A DNA stretch of 63,150 nucleotides. Source: Fidelibacterota bacterium. GTDB lineage: Bacteria > Pseudomonadota > Alphaproteobacteria > Rhodospirillales > Rhodospirillaceae. The position numbers were made by a program, and so were the translations under genes. How positions within the stretch are numbered: position 1 is the stretch's first letter; each line of letters starts with the position of its first letter. The stretch is from positions 1 to 63,150 of the forward strand of contig CANISR010000003.1 in assembly GCA_947470105.1 (NCBI GenBank). The letters run 5' to 3'. Under the pieces are notes generated by a model that was not told where the DNA came from, made no database searches, and saw only the letters and a list, made by a program, of their open reading frames with translations. Shown here piece by piece: positions 49,988 to 58,740 of this stretch.

Positions 49988-51184
49988 TCAGCTCGGGCTG
50001 GGCCGGCCGTTGTTCAATTGACGCGCGGCTTCGGAGGCGGGATCCATCGCCTCGCCTTTAAGCTCGTTGGCGTTGACGATATTGACGCGGGTATTGGGAC
50101 GCATGTCCTGCATGCCTTCCTTGATCACCAGATCGCCTTCCTTGACGCCCTTGACGATCTCGACCAGACCGTTGCGGCGCGTGCCGATGGTGACCGGCAT
50201 GCGATTGGCCACGTTATCGGCGCTGACCACATACAGGTACTGGACGCCGTTCTCAGGCACCACCGCCGCCTCGGAGACCATCAGCGCGTCGCGCGGATCA
50301 TTGATGAGGTCGACGATCATCAGCATGCCGGGGCGCAGCAGAAGGTCTTCGTTCGGGATCAGGGCGCGCACGTTGACGGAACGGGTCGTCGCATCGACGC
50401 GCGCATCAACCGCGATCACCTTGCCCTTGAACACGTGGCCTTTGTAGGCGCTGGCGGCGGCTTCGATCTCGAGGCCGGGATGCAGCGAAGACATGAACGT
50501 TTCCGGGATGGAGAAGTCCAGCTTCACCACCGAGATGTCATCGAGCGTCGCAACCGCCGTTCCCGGCGACACCAGCGCACCCACGGAAATGCGCCGCGTG
50601 CCGACGATGCCGGAGAACGGCGCCACGATGCGGCGGTCGGTGGAGCGCACACGCGCGGCGGCGACGTTGGCTTCGGCTTTCTTGACGGAGGCGGTGATCT
50701 CGTCGAGGCGCGATAGCGCGATGTTGTTGCTGGCGGCCAGCGACTGGATGCGCGCCAGTTCCTTGCGCTGCTGCTCCAGGTTCGCAAGTTCCACATTGAC
50801 CGCCGCGTCCTCGACGCCGGCGTCGATGGCCGCGATCTCTTCGCCCTTCTTGACGGTCTGGCCGTCATCGAAGGCGATGGTGCGGATGATGCCCTGCGTC
50901 TTGGCGGTGACGGTTACGGATTCATTGGCGTAGATCGTGCCGATGGCTTCGAGACGGTCACCGATGGTTTCACGGCGGACTTTCTCCGCCACCACGGTTT
51001 TAGCACCCTGCGCACCGCGGCCCGGCCCCGGACCGCGCGGACCGCCCGCCTGCTGTCCGGCCTGAGGACCCGATTGCGGTGCAGTATCCGACTTGGAACC
51101 AAGCAGGCGCCAGCCTCCGAACGCAACCGCGAGTACCGCGAGTCCGGCCACAACGAGTTTAAGCGGTGAAGTCTGCAGCGCCAT
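49988..51184 (-). CDS. RND efflux periplasmic adaptor
   Basis: 398 residues. HlyD/AcrA-type membrane-fusion protein. An N-terminal helix (about 7-25, LKLVVAGLAVLAVAFGG) is followed by a glycine/glutamine/arginine-rich linker, a barrel-sandwich domain (RDRLEAIGTIYANESV-like start), a short alpha-hairpin (about 125-165) and the beta-barrel and membrane-proximal domains (DKVIA...GVQYLYVV). ATG 51184 is chosen because it begins the membrane segment. It is the first gene of the pump operon. Confidence 0.94.
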   Translation of the reverse strand: MALQTSPLKLVVAGLAVLAVAFGGWRLLGSKSDTAPQSGPQAGQQAGGPRGPGPGRGAQGAKTVVAEKVRRETIGDRLEAIGTIYANESVTVTAKTQGIIRTIAFDDGQTVKKGEEIAAIDAGVEDAAVNVELANLEQQRKELARIQSLAASNNIALSRLDEITASVKKAEANVAAARVRSTDRRIVAPFSGIVGTRRISVGALVSPGTAVATLDDISVVKLDFSIPETFMSSLHPGLEIEAAASAYKGHVFKGKVIAVDARVDATTRSVNVRALIPNEDLLLRPGMLMIVDLINDPRDALMVSEAAVVPENGVQYLYVVSADNVANRMPVTIGTRRNGLVEIVKGVKEGDLVIKEGMQDMRPNTRVNIVNANELKGEAMDPASEAARQLNNGRPSPS

Positions 51185-51585
51185 CCGGCAAAAAGCCTTT
51201 CCGTGCCGGAGGTTAGGTTCCGGCCGCAACGCACCCTATTGGTTGCATGCAAGGCACCTATCGGCTGAGGCGTTATACACAGCGCCTATATATGAAGCCA
51301 CAAGCATCCGTGTAACCTTATGCAACACTGGGGCTGTTCGCCTTTGAAACTGGGCCGAAACGGGTCCTCGGCGGCACACTTTGGGGGTCGGAATCGGCCC
51401 AAAATGCCGCCTGAACCTTTCAGCGCCAGGCCCTAAGAGCTACAAATCAAATCAAGTCATTGTAAATATTGGATCTTATGGTTCCTAGCGGTGGACATGG
51501 GCCCTGGGACCAAGCTTCGCCCGCGCTGTTGCACAAGCTTGCACGAATATCGGCGCGCGGGACCCGTAGCGGCGGTAACCGGGCA
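51185..51585. other. Regulatory gap upstream of the RND operon
   Basis: About 400 bases without a supported gene. The palindrome TTGCATGCAA (51242-51251) lies 58 bases upstream of the adaptor ATG and is a candidate operator. A second partial TGCAA occurs near 51322. No adjacent regulator gene is present. Confidence 0.4.
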
Positions 51586-51612
51586 AAAAAATACCCCGCG
51601 AGCGCGGGGTAT
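51586..51612 (-). terminator. Intrinsic terminator on minus strand after proline iminopeptidase
   Basis: On the minus strand AATACCCCGCG and GCGGGGTATT-type arms enclose a three-base loop and are followed by a run of seven T. It lies about 140 bases past the iminopeptidase stop. The stretch between (51613-51754) shows no gene. Confidence 0.8.
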
Positions 51613-51754
51613 TGAGTTTTGGGTAATGGAACTTGTCTGTACCGACCGTCGCGGGTGCGGCACGTCCTGTTTGTGCCACGGCCCGCGCGCCGTGCGACCT
51701 GCGAGAATTGACAGGTCGGCCCGCCCGCATCCCTGTTTGTTCTGACAGGTGAGG

Positions 51755-52798
51755 CTAAACGTAGTGCTTGAAGTCTTCGGTCGCGCGCACGAGTGCGGCG
51801 CGGATGCCGGGTTCCATCGACGAGTGCCCTGCATCGGACACGACGCGGTACTGCGCCCCCGGCCAGGCCCGGGCCAGAAGATCGGCGGCGGTGATGGGGC
51901 AGACCATATCGTAGCGGCCTTGGACGATGACCGCCGGATGCTTGGCGAGGACATCCAAGCCGCCAAGCAACTGTCCAGGGGCCAGGAAGCCGCGGTTAAT
52001 CATGTAGTGGGCTTCGATCCGCGCCATGGCCAATGCGCCGCTGTAGAACGGGTCGCTGTTGTCGGTACGGGACCGCGCAGTGGGAATCAGCCGCGAACAG
52101 GCATTTTCATAGGCGCACCACGCCGCGGCGGCCGGTTTATGAATCGCAGGGTCCGCATCGGTCAGCCTGCGATAGTAGGCGCCCAGAATATCGGCCTGTT
52201 CGGCCACGGGGATGGCCGCAGCGAAGGCGCGGCGGGCTTCGGGGAAAAACCGCCCCATACCCTGGCCGGGGGCGCCGATGAACCAGTCCACCTCATCGTC
52301 GCTGAACAGAAACACCCCCCGCAGAATGAACCCGATGCAGCGGTCGGGGTGCGCCTGGCCATAGGCAAGCGCCAGCGTCGATCCCCACGAGCCGCCGAAC
52401 ACTGTCCAGCGCTCGATCTTGAGATGAACGCGCAACGCTTCCAGGTCTGCGATCAGATGCTGTGTGGTGTTGTCGACAACGCTGGCCTCGGGCGTGGAAC
52501 GGCCCGCGCCGCGCTGGTCGAACAGTACAATGCGATAGCGCGCCGGATCGAAGAACCGCCGGTAGGCCGGCGCGGTGCCCGCCCCCGGACCGCCGTGCAG
52601 AAACACGATGGGCGTGCCCTTGGGATTGCCCGATTGCTCCCAATAGATGCGGTGCGGCGGCCCTACATCCAGCATACCGCTGGCATAGGAATCCAGCGGC
52701 GGGAACAACGGATGATCGTCCGTTCGTCCCGGCGTGCGTGCAGCGCTTCCTGGATGCTCTAGAGCAGCGATGGGGCAGCCTCCCGATAATTGCGGCAC
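51755..52798 (-). CDS. pip: Proline iminopeptidase
   Basis: About 347 residues. Alpha/beta hydrolase of the S33 family that removes N-terminal proline from peptides. SYASGMLDVGPPHRIYWEQSGNP, FLHGGPGAGT, nucleophile GGSWGSTLAL, VQGRYDMVCP and the His in DAGHSSMEPG are all present. The start is uncertain: GTG 52798 is used here. An ATG at 52858 adds non-conserved residues, and a TTG about 30 codons inside gives the usual short N-terminus. Divergent from the MFS exporter. Confidence 0.88.
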   Translation of the reverse strand: MPQLSGGCPIAALEHPGSAARTPGRTDDHPLFPPLDSYASGMLDVGPPHRIYWEQSGNPKGTPIVFLHGGPGAGTAPAYRRFFDPARYRIVLFDQRGAGRSTPEASVVDNTTQHLIADLEALRVHLKIERWTVFGGSWGSTLALAYGQAHPDRCIGFILRGVFLFSDDEVDWFIGAPGQGMGRFFPEARRAFAAAIPVAEQADILGAYYRRLTDADPAIHKPAAAAWCAYENACSRLIPTARSRTDNSDPFYSGALAMARIEAHYMINRGFLAPGQLLGGLDVLAKHPAVIVQGRYDMVCPITAADLLARAWPGAQYRVVSDAGHSSMEPGIRAALVRATEDFKHYV

Positions 52799-52925
52799 GC
52801 ATTTAACCGCGATGGCCCCGGAATATCGACCTGAATCTGCGCAAGGCGCAGGTCGCATCTGGTGACTTTTTCACCTTGCGCTCCTATGGTGCGCCGCCTC
52901 CCGCCGCCCGCCCGCGGGCACTTGA

Positions 52926-54104
52926 ATGGACCCCATGGCCATCCTCTTTCTGATCGTTTTTCTCGACATGGTGGGGTTCGGCCTCGTCATCCCCCTGCTG
53001 CCGTTCTACGTGCAGCGGGTCGGTGAAGGCCCGGAAGTCATCACCGCCGTGCTGGGGCTTTATTCGTTGGCGCAGTTCTTCGCGGCGCCGGTGTGGGGAC
53101 GGGTGAGCGATCGGTTTGGGCGTAAGCCGGTTCTGGCGGTGACCAGTGTCGGGTTCGCGTTGTCCTTCGTCGCTCTGGCGGAAGCGGACACCCTGTGGCT
53201 GCTGGTAGTGAGCCGGGTGTTCGGCGGCCTCATGGCCGGCAACACCGCCGCCGCGCAGGCCTATGTGAGCGATACCACCACGCCGGAAAACCGCGCCAAG
53301 GGCATGGGCCTGATCGGTGCGGCCTTCGGCCTCGGCTTTGTATTCGGCCCGGCCATGGGCGGCATCCTCGGCGGCAACGACCCGGCCACCGCAAACTACG
53401 CCGCACCCGCTTACGCCGCCGCCGTACTGTCTTTCATCGCCGCCGTCGGCGCCGTGCTTTTTCTCAAGGAGAGCCTGCCGCCGGCGTTGCGTGCTGCGCC
53501 GGCGCGCGTGCGCGGCTATCTGCGCCTGGACATTATGGCGGGACGCCCGGCGCTGCTCATGCTCATCGCCTGCGGTTTCCTGGTAATCTGCGGCTGGGCG
53601 CAGTTTGAAACCGTGTTCGGACTCTGGGCCAATGCCGTGCTCCAATACGGACCGCGCCAGGTGGGCTTCCTGCTGACCTTCATGGGTATCGTCAGCGCGG
53701 TGATTCAAGCCGGCGCCATGGGCGCCACCTCCCGCCGTTTCGGCGAACAGCGTGTCGCCCTTGCCGCCCTTCTGATGATGGCCGCTGGGTATCTCGTGCT
53801 GGCCCGGACCGAAGGCCTGCCGCTGCTGCTGGCCGCGGCCGTGTTGCTTGCGGCGGGCTCGGCATTCTTCACACCGACGCTGTCGAGCCTGATCTCCAAA
53901 CAGGCCGGCGCCCAGGATCAGGGTGTGGTGCTCGGCGCCTATCAAAGCGCCACCGCACTGGCCCGGTTTGTGGGGCCGGCCATCTCCGGCACAGTTTATG
54001 TGGCGCTTGGCCTGGCAGCGCCCTTCGTTCTGGCCGCCGGCCTGATCGTTCCCGCGGCCGCCTTGCTCATTCCGGCCGCTCGGCGATATTTTCCCAAGCA
54101 ATAA
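52926..54104 (+). CDS. MFS exporter, TCR/Tet-like
   Basis: 392 residues with 12 hydrophobic helices. Motif A appears as GRVSDRFGRKPVL (about 58-70), and motif C-like GAAFGLGFVFGPAMGG near residues 135-150 is typical of proton antiporters that export drugs. Closest in pattern to the TetA/Bcr group, but the substrate cannot be assigned. Conserved sequence begins within four codons of ATG 52926. Confidence 0.9.
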   Translation: MDPMAILFLIVFLDMVGFGLVIPLLPFYVQRVGEGPEVITAVLGLYSLAQFFAAPVWGRVSDRFGRKPVLAVTSVGFALSFVALAEADTLWLLVVSRVFGGLMAGNTAAAQAYVSDTTTPENRAKGMGLIGAAFGLGFVFGPAMGGILGGNDPATANYAAPAYAAAVLSFIAAVGAVLFLKESLPPALRAAPARVRGYLRLDIMAGRPALLMLIACGFLVICGWAQFETVFGLWANAVLQYGPRQVGFLLTFMGIVSAVIQAGAMGATSRRFGEQRVALAALLMMAAGYLVLARTEGLPLLLAAAVLLAAGSAFFTPTLSSLISKQAGAQDQGVVLGAYQSATALARFVGPAISGTVYVALGLAAPFVLAAGLIVPAAALLIPAARRYFPKQ

Positions 54105-54140
54105 CAAAGCCTTAACGCCGCAATTTAGACGCCGGGGGGG

Positions 54141-54171
54141 CTTGACGGCGGCCTGCCGACGCCCGAAATAT
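54141..54171 (+). promoter_or_regulatory. Putative sigma-32-type promoter of hsp20
   Basis: CTTGAC at 54141-54146, a spacer of about 15 bases, then CCCGAAATAT. This resembles heat-shock sigma factor promoters (CTTGAA, then CCCxAT). It overlaps a weaker sigma-70 reading. Confidence 0.5.
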
Positions 54172-54179
54172 GGGACGTG

Positions 54180-54242
54180 ACGATCATGCGCCGCGTGCGG
54201 GCGTGATCAGCGTTCTCGCTCTCAGAGGAGACACGACAGGTG
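54180..54242 (+). promoter_or_regulatory. ROSE-type RNA thermometer
   Basis: The last hairpin (54214-54231) pairs TCTC-G-CTC with GAGGAGA around loop TCA, leaving one bulged G. It hides the GAGGAG ribosome site and contains the ROSE consensus UYGCU as UCGCU. An upstream hairpin pairs GATCATGC with GCGTGATC (around 54182-54208). This is the ROSE layout: a final weak stem that melts on heating. Confidence 0.8.
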
Positions 54243-54701
54243 ACCAGGGTATCCGTTTTCTCAAGCCCGCTTTTGCTGGGCTTCGACCATATCGAGCGTG
54301 TGCTCGACCGCGTCAATAAAACCGCCGCCGAAGGCTATCCGCCCTACAACATCGAGCAGACCGGCGAGCATCGCTTGCGCATTACGCTGGCGGTCGCCGG
54401 CTTCTCCGAGGACGATCTCGCCGTCAGCGTCGAGGACAACCAGCTCGTCATCCGCGGTAAGCAGCAGGACGACAGCGGCAATCGTATCTACCTGCATCGC
54501 GGCATCGCCGCCCGCCAGTTCACCCGCAGCTTCGTCCTGGCCGAGGGCATTGAGGTACGTGGTGCCGAGATCGTGAACGGGCTGCTGCATGTGGACCTTG
54601 AACGGCCGGTTCCGCAACCCAAAGTGACTCAAATCGAAATCCGCAGCGCCGCTAAGAAAAAGCCGGCTTTGCGCACCATAGACGTAGAGCCGCAGCGATA
54701 G
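54240..54701 (+). CDS. Small heat-shock protein Hsp20/IbpA
   Basis: 153 residues. ATP-independent chaperone that holds unfolded proteins. The alpha-crystallin domain spans about 37-125 (YNIEQTGEHRLRITLAVAGFSEDDLAVSVEDNQLVIRGKQ, then YLHRGIAARQFTRSFVLAEGIEV). N-terminus FSSPLLLGFDHIERVLDRV is of the IbpA/HspA class A type. GTG at 54240 is the start, nine bases after GAGGAG. Its translation is probably heat-controlled by the leader. Confidence 0.94.
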   Translation: MTRVSVFSSPLLLGFDHIERVLDRVNKTAAEGYPPYNIEQTGEHRLRITLAVAGFSEDDLAVSVEDNQLVIRGKQQDDSGNRIYLHRGIAARQFTRSFVLAEGIEVRGAEIVNGLLHVDLERPVPQPKVTQIEIRSAAKKKPALRTIDVEPQR

Positions 54702-54808
54702 AAAAGTGCGCCAATTGAGACAAAAGCAGACGTGAAAAAGACATAAGAAAGCCGTGGACGGTTGCCATATTGGGACTGTCCGACCCGATCGCTCATTAGG
54801 AGGATCAC

Positions 54809-55129
54809 ATGATTGATAGAAAGCACGACTCGGAAATTGAATCTGAATTCGAAGAGTTCGAAGAGCTGGCGTCGGACGACACCGACGAGGATGGAGCCGC
54901 AGGCCCCGATGTTCAAACCGCGCTGACCAACGCCGTGGCGTCTACGCCGGTAGACTTCGCCCGGCTCGGTATTACGCAGATGGCGTACATCCGCGAGACC
55001 GTGGTGAACGACATGCCCATGTGGGGCATCTTCAGCGCCGCCGGCGATCCCTTGGGCGCCGCGGGAAGCTTCGATCAGGCCTGGGCCGCCGTCCGCGAAC
55101 ATAACCTGCAGCCCATGCGCGTCCACTAA
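54809..55129 (+). CDS. DUF1150 family protein
   Basis: 106 residues. Acidic N-terminal half, then the DUF1150 core (FARLGITQMAYIRETVVNDMPMWGIFSAAGDPLG...SFDQAWAAVREHNLQPMRVH). Family function unknown; it often follows hsp20 in alphaproteobacteria. A good AGGAGG ribosome site precedes it. It probably belongs with the heat-shock gene 107 bases upstream. Confidence 0.9.
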   Translation: MIDRKHDSEIESEFEEFEELASDDTDEDGAAGPDVQTALTNAVASTPVDFARLGITQMAYIRETVVNDMPMWGIFSAAGDPLGAAGSFDQAWAAVREHNLQPMRVH

Positions 55130-55156
55130 AGCGACACGCGGCTTTTAGGAGACTCC

Positions 55157-55188
55157 ACGCCTCCGGTGCCTCGCACCGGAGGCGTTTT
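55157..55188 (+). terminator. Intrinsic terminator after DUF1150 gene
   Basis: A 13-pair perfect stem (55157-55169 with 55173-55185), loop CTC, and TTTT. Confidence 0.9.
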
Positions 55189-55240
55189 CGCGCGCGCGAA
55201 GTGCGTGCTATAACGCCCCCGCGTCTTGCCGTCAGGCGAA

Positions 55241-55317
55241 GTCCCCGTAGCTCAGCTGGATAGAGCACCAGATTCCTAATCTGGGGGTCGTGCGTTCAAA
55301 TCGCGCCGGGGACACCA
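55241..55317 (+). tRNA. tRNA-Arg (anticodon CCT)
   Basis: 77 nt. Acceptor GTCCCCG pairs with CGGGGAC, then A and encoded CCA. The anticodon stem CCAGA/TCTGG encloses TTCCTAA, anticodon CCT, which reads AGG. It marks the border between core genome and the mobile region, a common integration site. Confidence 0.96.
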
Positions 55318-55521
55318 ATGACTTAGGTCAATTTTGGGGCAGTGCCGAAAGGCCAGAATCCGGCTTTGTCCCCCGGCTGTCCCCCAAGGGGCGCTAAACC
55401 GCCAGCCTCCGCTCCAGATGCGACGCAACGGCGCCTGAGTCGCGATGATGAGGCTGGTAGCGTCCCCTTCCGCCGCGTCAAAAGGGGGCCCATGTACCGC
55501 CCCCTTTGCTGCCGCTCGATC
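55318..55521. other. Remnant of integrated DNA downstream of tRNA-Arg
   Basis: About 200 bases follow the tRNA directly with short repeats of CCCCC and no intact gene. An open frame runs through into the nuclease gene but lacks similarity before 55522. The look is that of an eroded attachment region. No integrase is left in the window. Confidence 0.45.
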
Positions 55522-55801
55522 ATGCCGCGGCCTCGCCGCCATCTCGCCCGGATCGCGATCACCGTTGCAGCGATCCTGTTCGCGGCTCCTGCCCTAGCGA
55601 TCACCGGAACGGTCACCGCGGTGCACGACGGCGACACCTTCACGATCGACGGCACCACGAAGATCCGCGTGTTCGGCATCGACGCCCCCGAGCTTCGTCA
55701 GGCCTGCAGGGTGGATGCGATCCACGCGCCAGGGCCTTCTCCCTGCGTCCCATGCGGTGAGGACGCCAGGCGGGCCCTTGATAAGCTGATCCTAGGCAAA
55801 G
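55522..55801 (+). pseudogene. Thermonuclease-like (SNase) gene, 3' part cut by IS
   Basis: About 93 residues remain. A signal peptide (about 1-26) is followed by the SNase fold start ITGTVTAVHDGDTFTIDGTTKIRVFGIDAPEL with the calcium-binding Asp and catalytic Arg (in KIRVFG), then CGEDARRALDKLILGK. The usual second half, with the remaining catalytic Glu and Arg, is absent. The frame enters the IS at 55802 and stops after about 10 more codons. No continuation is seen on the other side of the IS. Confidence 0.85.
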
Positions 55802-55827
55802 TGACCTGCTCCCCTGTATGCCCTCGT

Positions 55828-56649
55828 TTATGAGGAGAGTCTGTTCTGGTTTTGCCCCTGACTGGGGCGGTTTGCGAACTCAGTCGGTGTGAGCCCTCCG
55901 AGGCTCGTGTGCGGTCTGTTGGTGTTGTAGTCGGTCCTCCATTCTTCGATCAACCGGCGGGCCTCCGGCAGATTTTTAAACAGGTGCTCATTGAGGCACT
56001 CGTCGCGCAGCCGACCATTGAACGATTCAACGAAGCCGTTCTGCATCGGCTTGCCCGGCGCGATGTAGTGCCTCTCGACCCGATGTTCCTCCTGCCAAGC
56101 AAGGATGGCGTGCGAGGTCAGTTCGGTTCCGTTATCGCTGACGATCATGCAGGGGTGGCCGCGGAACTCCGCGACCCGGTCCAGTTCCCGCGCCACGCGG
56201 GTCCCGGACAGCGAGTTATCGACCACCAGAGCCAAGCACTCCCGCGTGAAGTCATCAACCAACGTCAGCACGCGGAAGCGGCGGCTGTTAGCCAGGGCAT
56301 CGCTGACGAAGTCCAGGGACCACCGTTGGTTCGGTCCCTGAGGTAACGCCATCGGCGCTCGGGTGCCGAGGGCGCGCTTGCGTCCACCGCGCTTGCGCAC
56401 CATCAGCCGTTCCTCGCGGTACAGCCGATAGAGCTTCTTGTGGTTCAGCACGATGCCTTCCCTGCAGAGCAAGAGCCCAAGGCGCCGATAGCCGAACCGC
56501 CGGCGTTGGGACGCAAGCTCCCGCAGACGGCGCCGGATCGGCTCATCGTCAGGCCGCGTTGATGTGTGGCGGAACGTCTTCGGTTCCATCCCCACCAGCG
56601 CACACGCCTTGCGTTGAGAGTAGTCCTTCTCCCGGATCGCCCAGCTCAC
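55828..56649 (-). CDS. IS3-family transposase OrfB (DDE integrase)
   Basis: 273 residues from an internal GTG; made in vivo as an OrfAB fusion. The integrase core (about 105-265) has the DDE triad: Asp in LDFVSD, Asp in VSDNGTEL and Glu in [21 protein letters not shown]. An N-terminal HTH_21-like region ([16 protein letters not shown]) is present. The frame in -1 relative to orfA reads [19 protein letters not shown] across the join, typical of the IS407 group. Confidence 0.95.
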   Translation of the reverse strand: MSWAIREKDYSQRKACALVGMEPKTFRHTSTRPDDEPIRRRLRELASQRRRFGYRRLGLLLCREGIVLNHKKLYRLYREERLMVRKRGGRKRALGTRAPMALPQGPNQRWSLDFVSDALANSRRFRVLTLVDDFTRECLALVVDNSLSGTRVARELDRVAEFRGHPCMIVSDNGTELTSHAILAWQEEHRVERHYIAPGKPMQNGFVESFNGRLRDECLNEHLFKNLPEARRLIEEWRTDYNTNRPHTSLGGLTPTEFANRPSQGQNQNRLSS

Positions 56650-56672
56650 AGCCGCTCTCCGTAATCTGGGCG

Positions 56673-56939
56673 TTAGAAGTTTTTTGTGAGCATCTCCTTG
56701 AGCGTGGCGTTGTCCACCATCGACTCAGCCAGGAGCTTCTTTAGCTTCCGGTTCTCGTCCTCCAGCCCCTTCAGCTTGCGGGCATCGGAGACCTCCATGC
56801 CCCCGAACTTGGATCGCCACTTGTAGAACGTGGCGTCGCTGACGCCGTGTTTGCGGCACAGATCACCAGCCGACACTCCGGCCTGGTGCTCCTTCAAGAA
56901 CCCGATGATCTGCTCTTCCGTGAACCTGCTCTTGCGCAT
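56673..56939 (-). CDS. IS3-family transposase OrfA
   Basis: 88 residues. DNA-binding part with helix-turn-helix ([42 protein letters not shown]) and a leucine-zipper-like coil (about 50-85). Near its end the codons ACA AAA AAC contain the slippery heptamer A-AAA-AAC (plus-strand 56679-56685), which allows -1 frameshifting into orfB. Confidence 0.95.
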   Translation of the reverse strand: MRKSRFTEEQIIGFLKEHQAGVSAGDLCRKHGVSDATFYKWRSKFGGMEVSDARKLKGLEDENRKLKKLLAESMVDNATLKEMLTKNF

Positions 56940-57077
56940 CGTCTGTCTCCTTCATGGAGAACAGAACCCTAACCCAAAATCGGGGGCGTTTCAGGGGAGC
57001 AGGTCAATGGTTGCAAAATGAACACATTACTTCTGGACTAATAAGTCGTCTCGGCTTCTGAGTACTTGAACTCAACG

Positions 57078-57821
57078 ATGCAAGGTCAGAATGTGAGCGC
57101 CGGTACAGGTTCCCCAATTCAGCCGGCGAGCATGATACGGCCGCTTCTACACGATCTCCGCTCGCCGCTTGCTTCCATTATGGCTCTTGCGAACTTCGCC
57201 AGCAGCCGTCGGCCCATGCGGGAAAATCAACTCCTCTGCGCGATTGCGGACATATCCACCGCGGCTCGGCACCTGAATGACCTTGCTGAAATTGCGCTTT
57301 TTGTGAGCAAGGCGGAAGACGAGCGGAGTGGAATCGATATCGAGGCGTTCTCGTTTAGCGCCTTGATCGAAGAACTGTTTTCAGAATTGGGGCGGCAGGC
57401 AACAATTCTTGGCATAAATCTGCACAAGGAGGACTGTCCATGGCGGCTCCATGCAGACCCCACCCTTGTAAAGATGCTCTTTCGTTTTCTAATCAAGAGC
57501 GCAATCAAGTATTCGCGGGGAAGTGACCAAGTCGCCGTTTGCAGTCAAATTGCCACGCGGGGCGCGGAGATTCGACACGAGGTGGGCGTTTCATTCACTC
57601 CGCCAGATGTAAGCGCTCCCCATACAGGTTTAGATACTGAGCGGCGAAGTGCCCCCGAGTTTCTCGGGGAGGGCTTTTTCCAACTCAACTTAACCGTTCA
57701 ATTCGGGTCAGCGGTGGCCGACAGTCACCGTGGTGACTTCTACGTCGCAAGCGAAGCCCAAAAAACAACACTGGTTTTATCAATCCCAGCTTTGCCCGCT
57801 GCCACGGTCAGTCGAGCATAG
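57078..57821 (+). CDS. Histidine-kinase-like protein with degenerate ATPase half
   Basis: 247 residues. The first half resembles the HisKA dimerisation domain with an H-box: LLHDLRSPLASIMALANF, His at about residue 25. The second half follows the HATPase layout, but the N-box (FLIKSAIKYS) lacks its Asn, the DxGxG box is absent, and only a faint G2-like end (GEGFFQLNLTVQFGSAVADSH) remains. It probably cannot bind ATP normally. It might act as a phosphotransfer or docking partner for nearby receivers. ATG 57078 is used; a TTG four codons upstream is possible. No transmembrane or sensor part is seen. Confidence 0.65.
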   Translation: MQGQNVSAGTGSPIQPASMIRPLLHDLRSPLASIMALANFASSRRPMRENQLLCAIADISTAARHLNDLAEIALFVSKAEDERSGIDIEAFSFSALIEELFSELGRQATILGINLHKEDCPWRLHADPTLVKMLFRFLIKSAIKYSRGSDQVAVCSQIATRGAEIRHEVGVSFTPPDVSAPHTGLDTERRSAPEFLGEGFFQLNLTVQFGSAVADSHRGDFYVASEAQKTTLVLSIPALPAATVSRA

Positions 57822-58740
57822 GTCGCTCCGGCCTGAATTGAACACGATGCCCTCGCTCAAATGCTACAACTCGGGTGAGCGATCCCGCTTGGTGCTCAGC
57901 AGTGTCCAATAATGCGTCGATTTTGACCTTACGCTGGTCATCCGGTAGCGCCTTCAGCCCCGCAAGTATCGGCTTCACTACGAGCGCGTCGACAACATCC
58001 GCGCAGAATGAAACGAATCGGCTCATTCTTATCGAACGTTCTTCAATTGTCATCGGGGCATAGGCAAACAGTGTTTCATTATGTCGATCATGCCGATTGG
58101 TAAATGCGCCACGATACAAGTGCCCGCTACGAGAGACTACGAGATACGTTTGGCCCGTGTAGCGCGCCGGTACCGCCTCCTGCGAATTGACGGCTTTGGA
58201 GGCCGCGGATTGAATATTTTCTTCCAGTAGTTCGCCGCCACACACGCTGCCCTCCAGGACGTCGTAGAATGCCTGGTCGTTTTTCTCAGCAAACTCCAGC
58301 ACGCCATCAAGGTAAATTCTGATCCACTGCTCCTCCCTATTTTGCTTAAGGGTGGCGGAAAGTGCGGCTTTCCATATTTTGGTCCAATCAGTCTTGACGC
58401 GACAGTTGGGGAATAAGAAGGCCGGCACACGCTCTACCTCTCCGGAGATCATTGTCGCCAGTCGTATCAGGACACTGACGCTCCTGCCTACTACCGTTAG
58501 GCTTCTTTCCTCAGACAAGCTTCTTATCTGGATACGCAGTCTGGAGAACCTAAGAAGCGCGGGCTTTATTTTTCCGTCAGCACTGCGAACTCCATCCAGC
58601 ACGAATGACGGAAGAGCTACTTTTTCGCGCGAAACAGTAATTTTCTCGACAATAAACTTCTTAGTATCCCGCTCATCGTCCGGCTCGCTGGTAGAAGCTG
58701 GCTGGCTGGATCTAAAGAAGGAAAGTAGCGAGAAAGTCAT
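57808..58740 (-). CDS. Unrecognised protein, 310 residues
   Basis: I do not recognise this protein. N-terminal region (about 1-30) is polar and Ser/Asp-rich, then mixed alpha/beta sequence with many charged residues (for example EEQWIRIYLDGVLEFAEKNDQAFYDVLEG and GQTYLVVSRSGHLYRGAFTNRHD) and no membrane helix. It is convergent with the kinase-like gene, overlapping its 3' end by 14 bases. ATG 58740 is used; a TTG at 58764 in the same frame is possible. Lower GC than the core genes. Confidence 0.6.
   Translation of the reverse strand: MTFSLLSFFRSSQPASTSEPDDERDTKKFIVEKITVSREKVALPSFVLDGVRSADGKIKPALLRFSRLRIQIRSLSEERSLTVVGRSVSVLIRLATMISGEVERVPAFLFPNCRVKTDWTKIWKAALSATLKQNREEQWIRIYLDGVLEFAEKNDQAFYDVLEGSVCGGELLEENIQSAASKAVNSQEAVPARYTGQTYLVVSRSGHLYRGAFTNRHDRHNETLFAYAPMTIEERSIRMSRFVSFCADVVDALVVKPILAGLKALPDDQRKVKIDALLDTAEHQAGSLTRVVAFERGHRVQFRPERPMLD

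Larger units (their letters stand above)
55802..57006 (-). mobile_element. IS3-family element (IS407-type), copy 1
   Basis: 1205 bp, transcribed leftward. Perfect terminal inverted repeats TGACCTGCTCCCCTG at 55802-55816 and its complement at 56992-57006. It holds orfA and orfB joined by a -1 frameshift site. Flanking bases are CAAAG on the left and ATGG on the right, so the expected short target duplication is not visible. A second copy in the opposite orientation starts at 62943. Confidence 0.95.

Noticed and set aside
51457-51966. Minus-strand frame of 169 codons over the iminopeptidase end
   Set aside because: It crosses a clear terminator and the pip gene, and has no recognisable protein.
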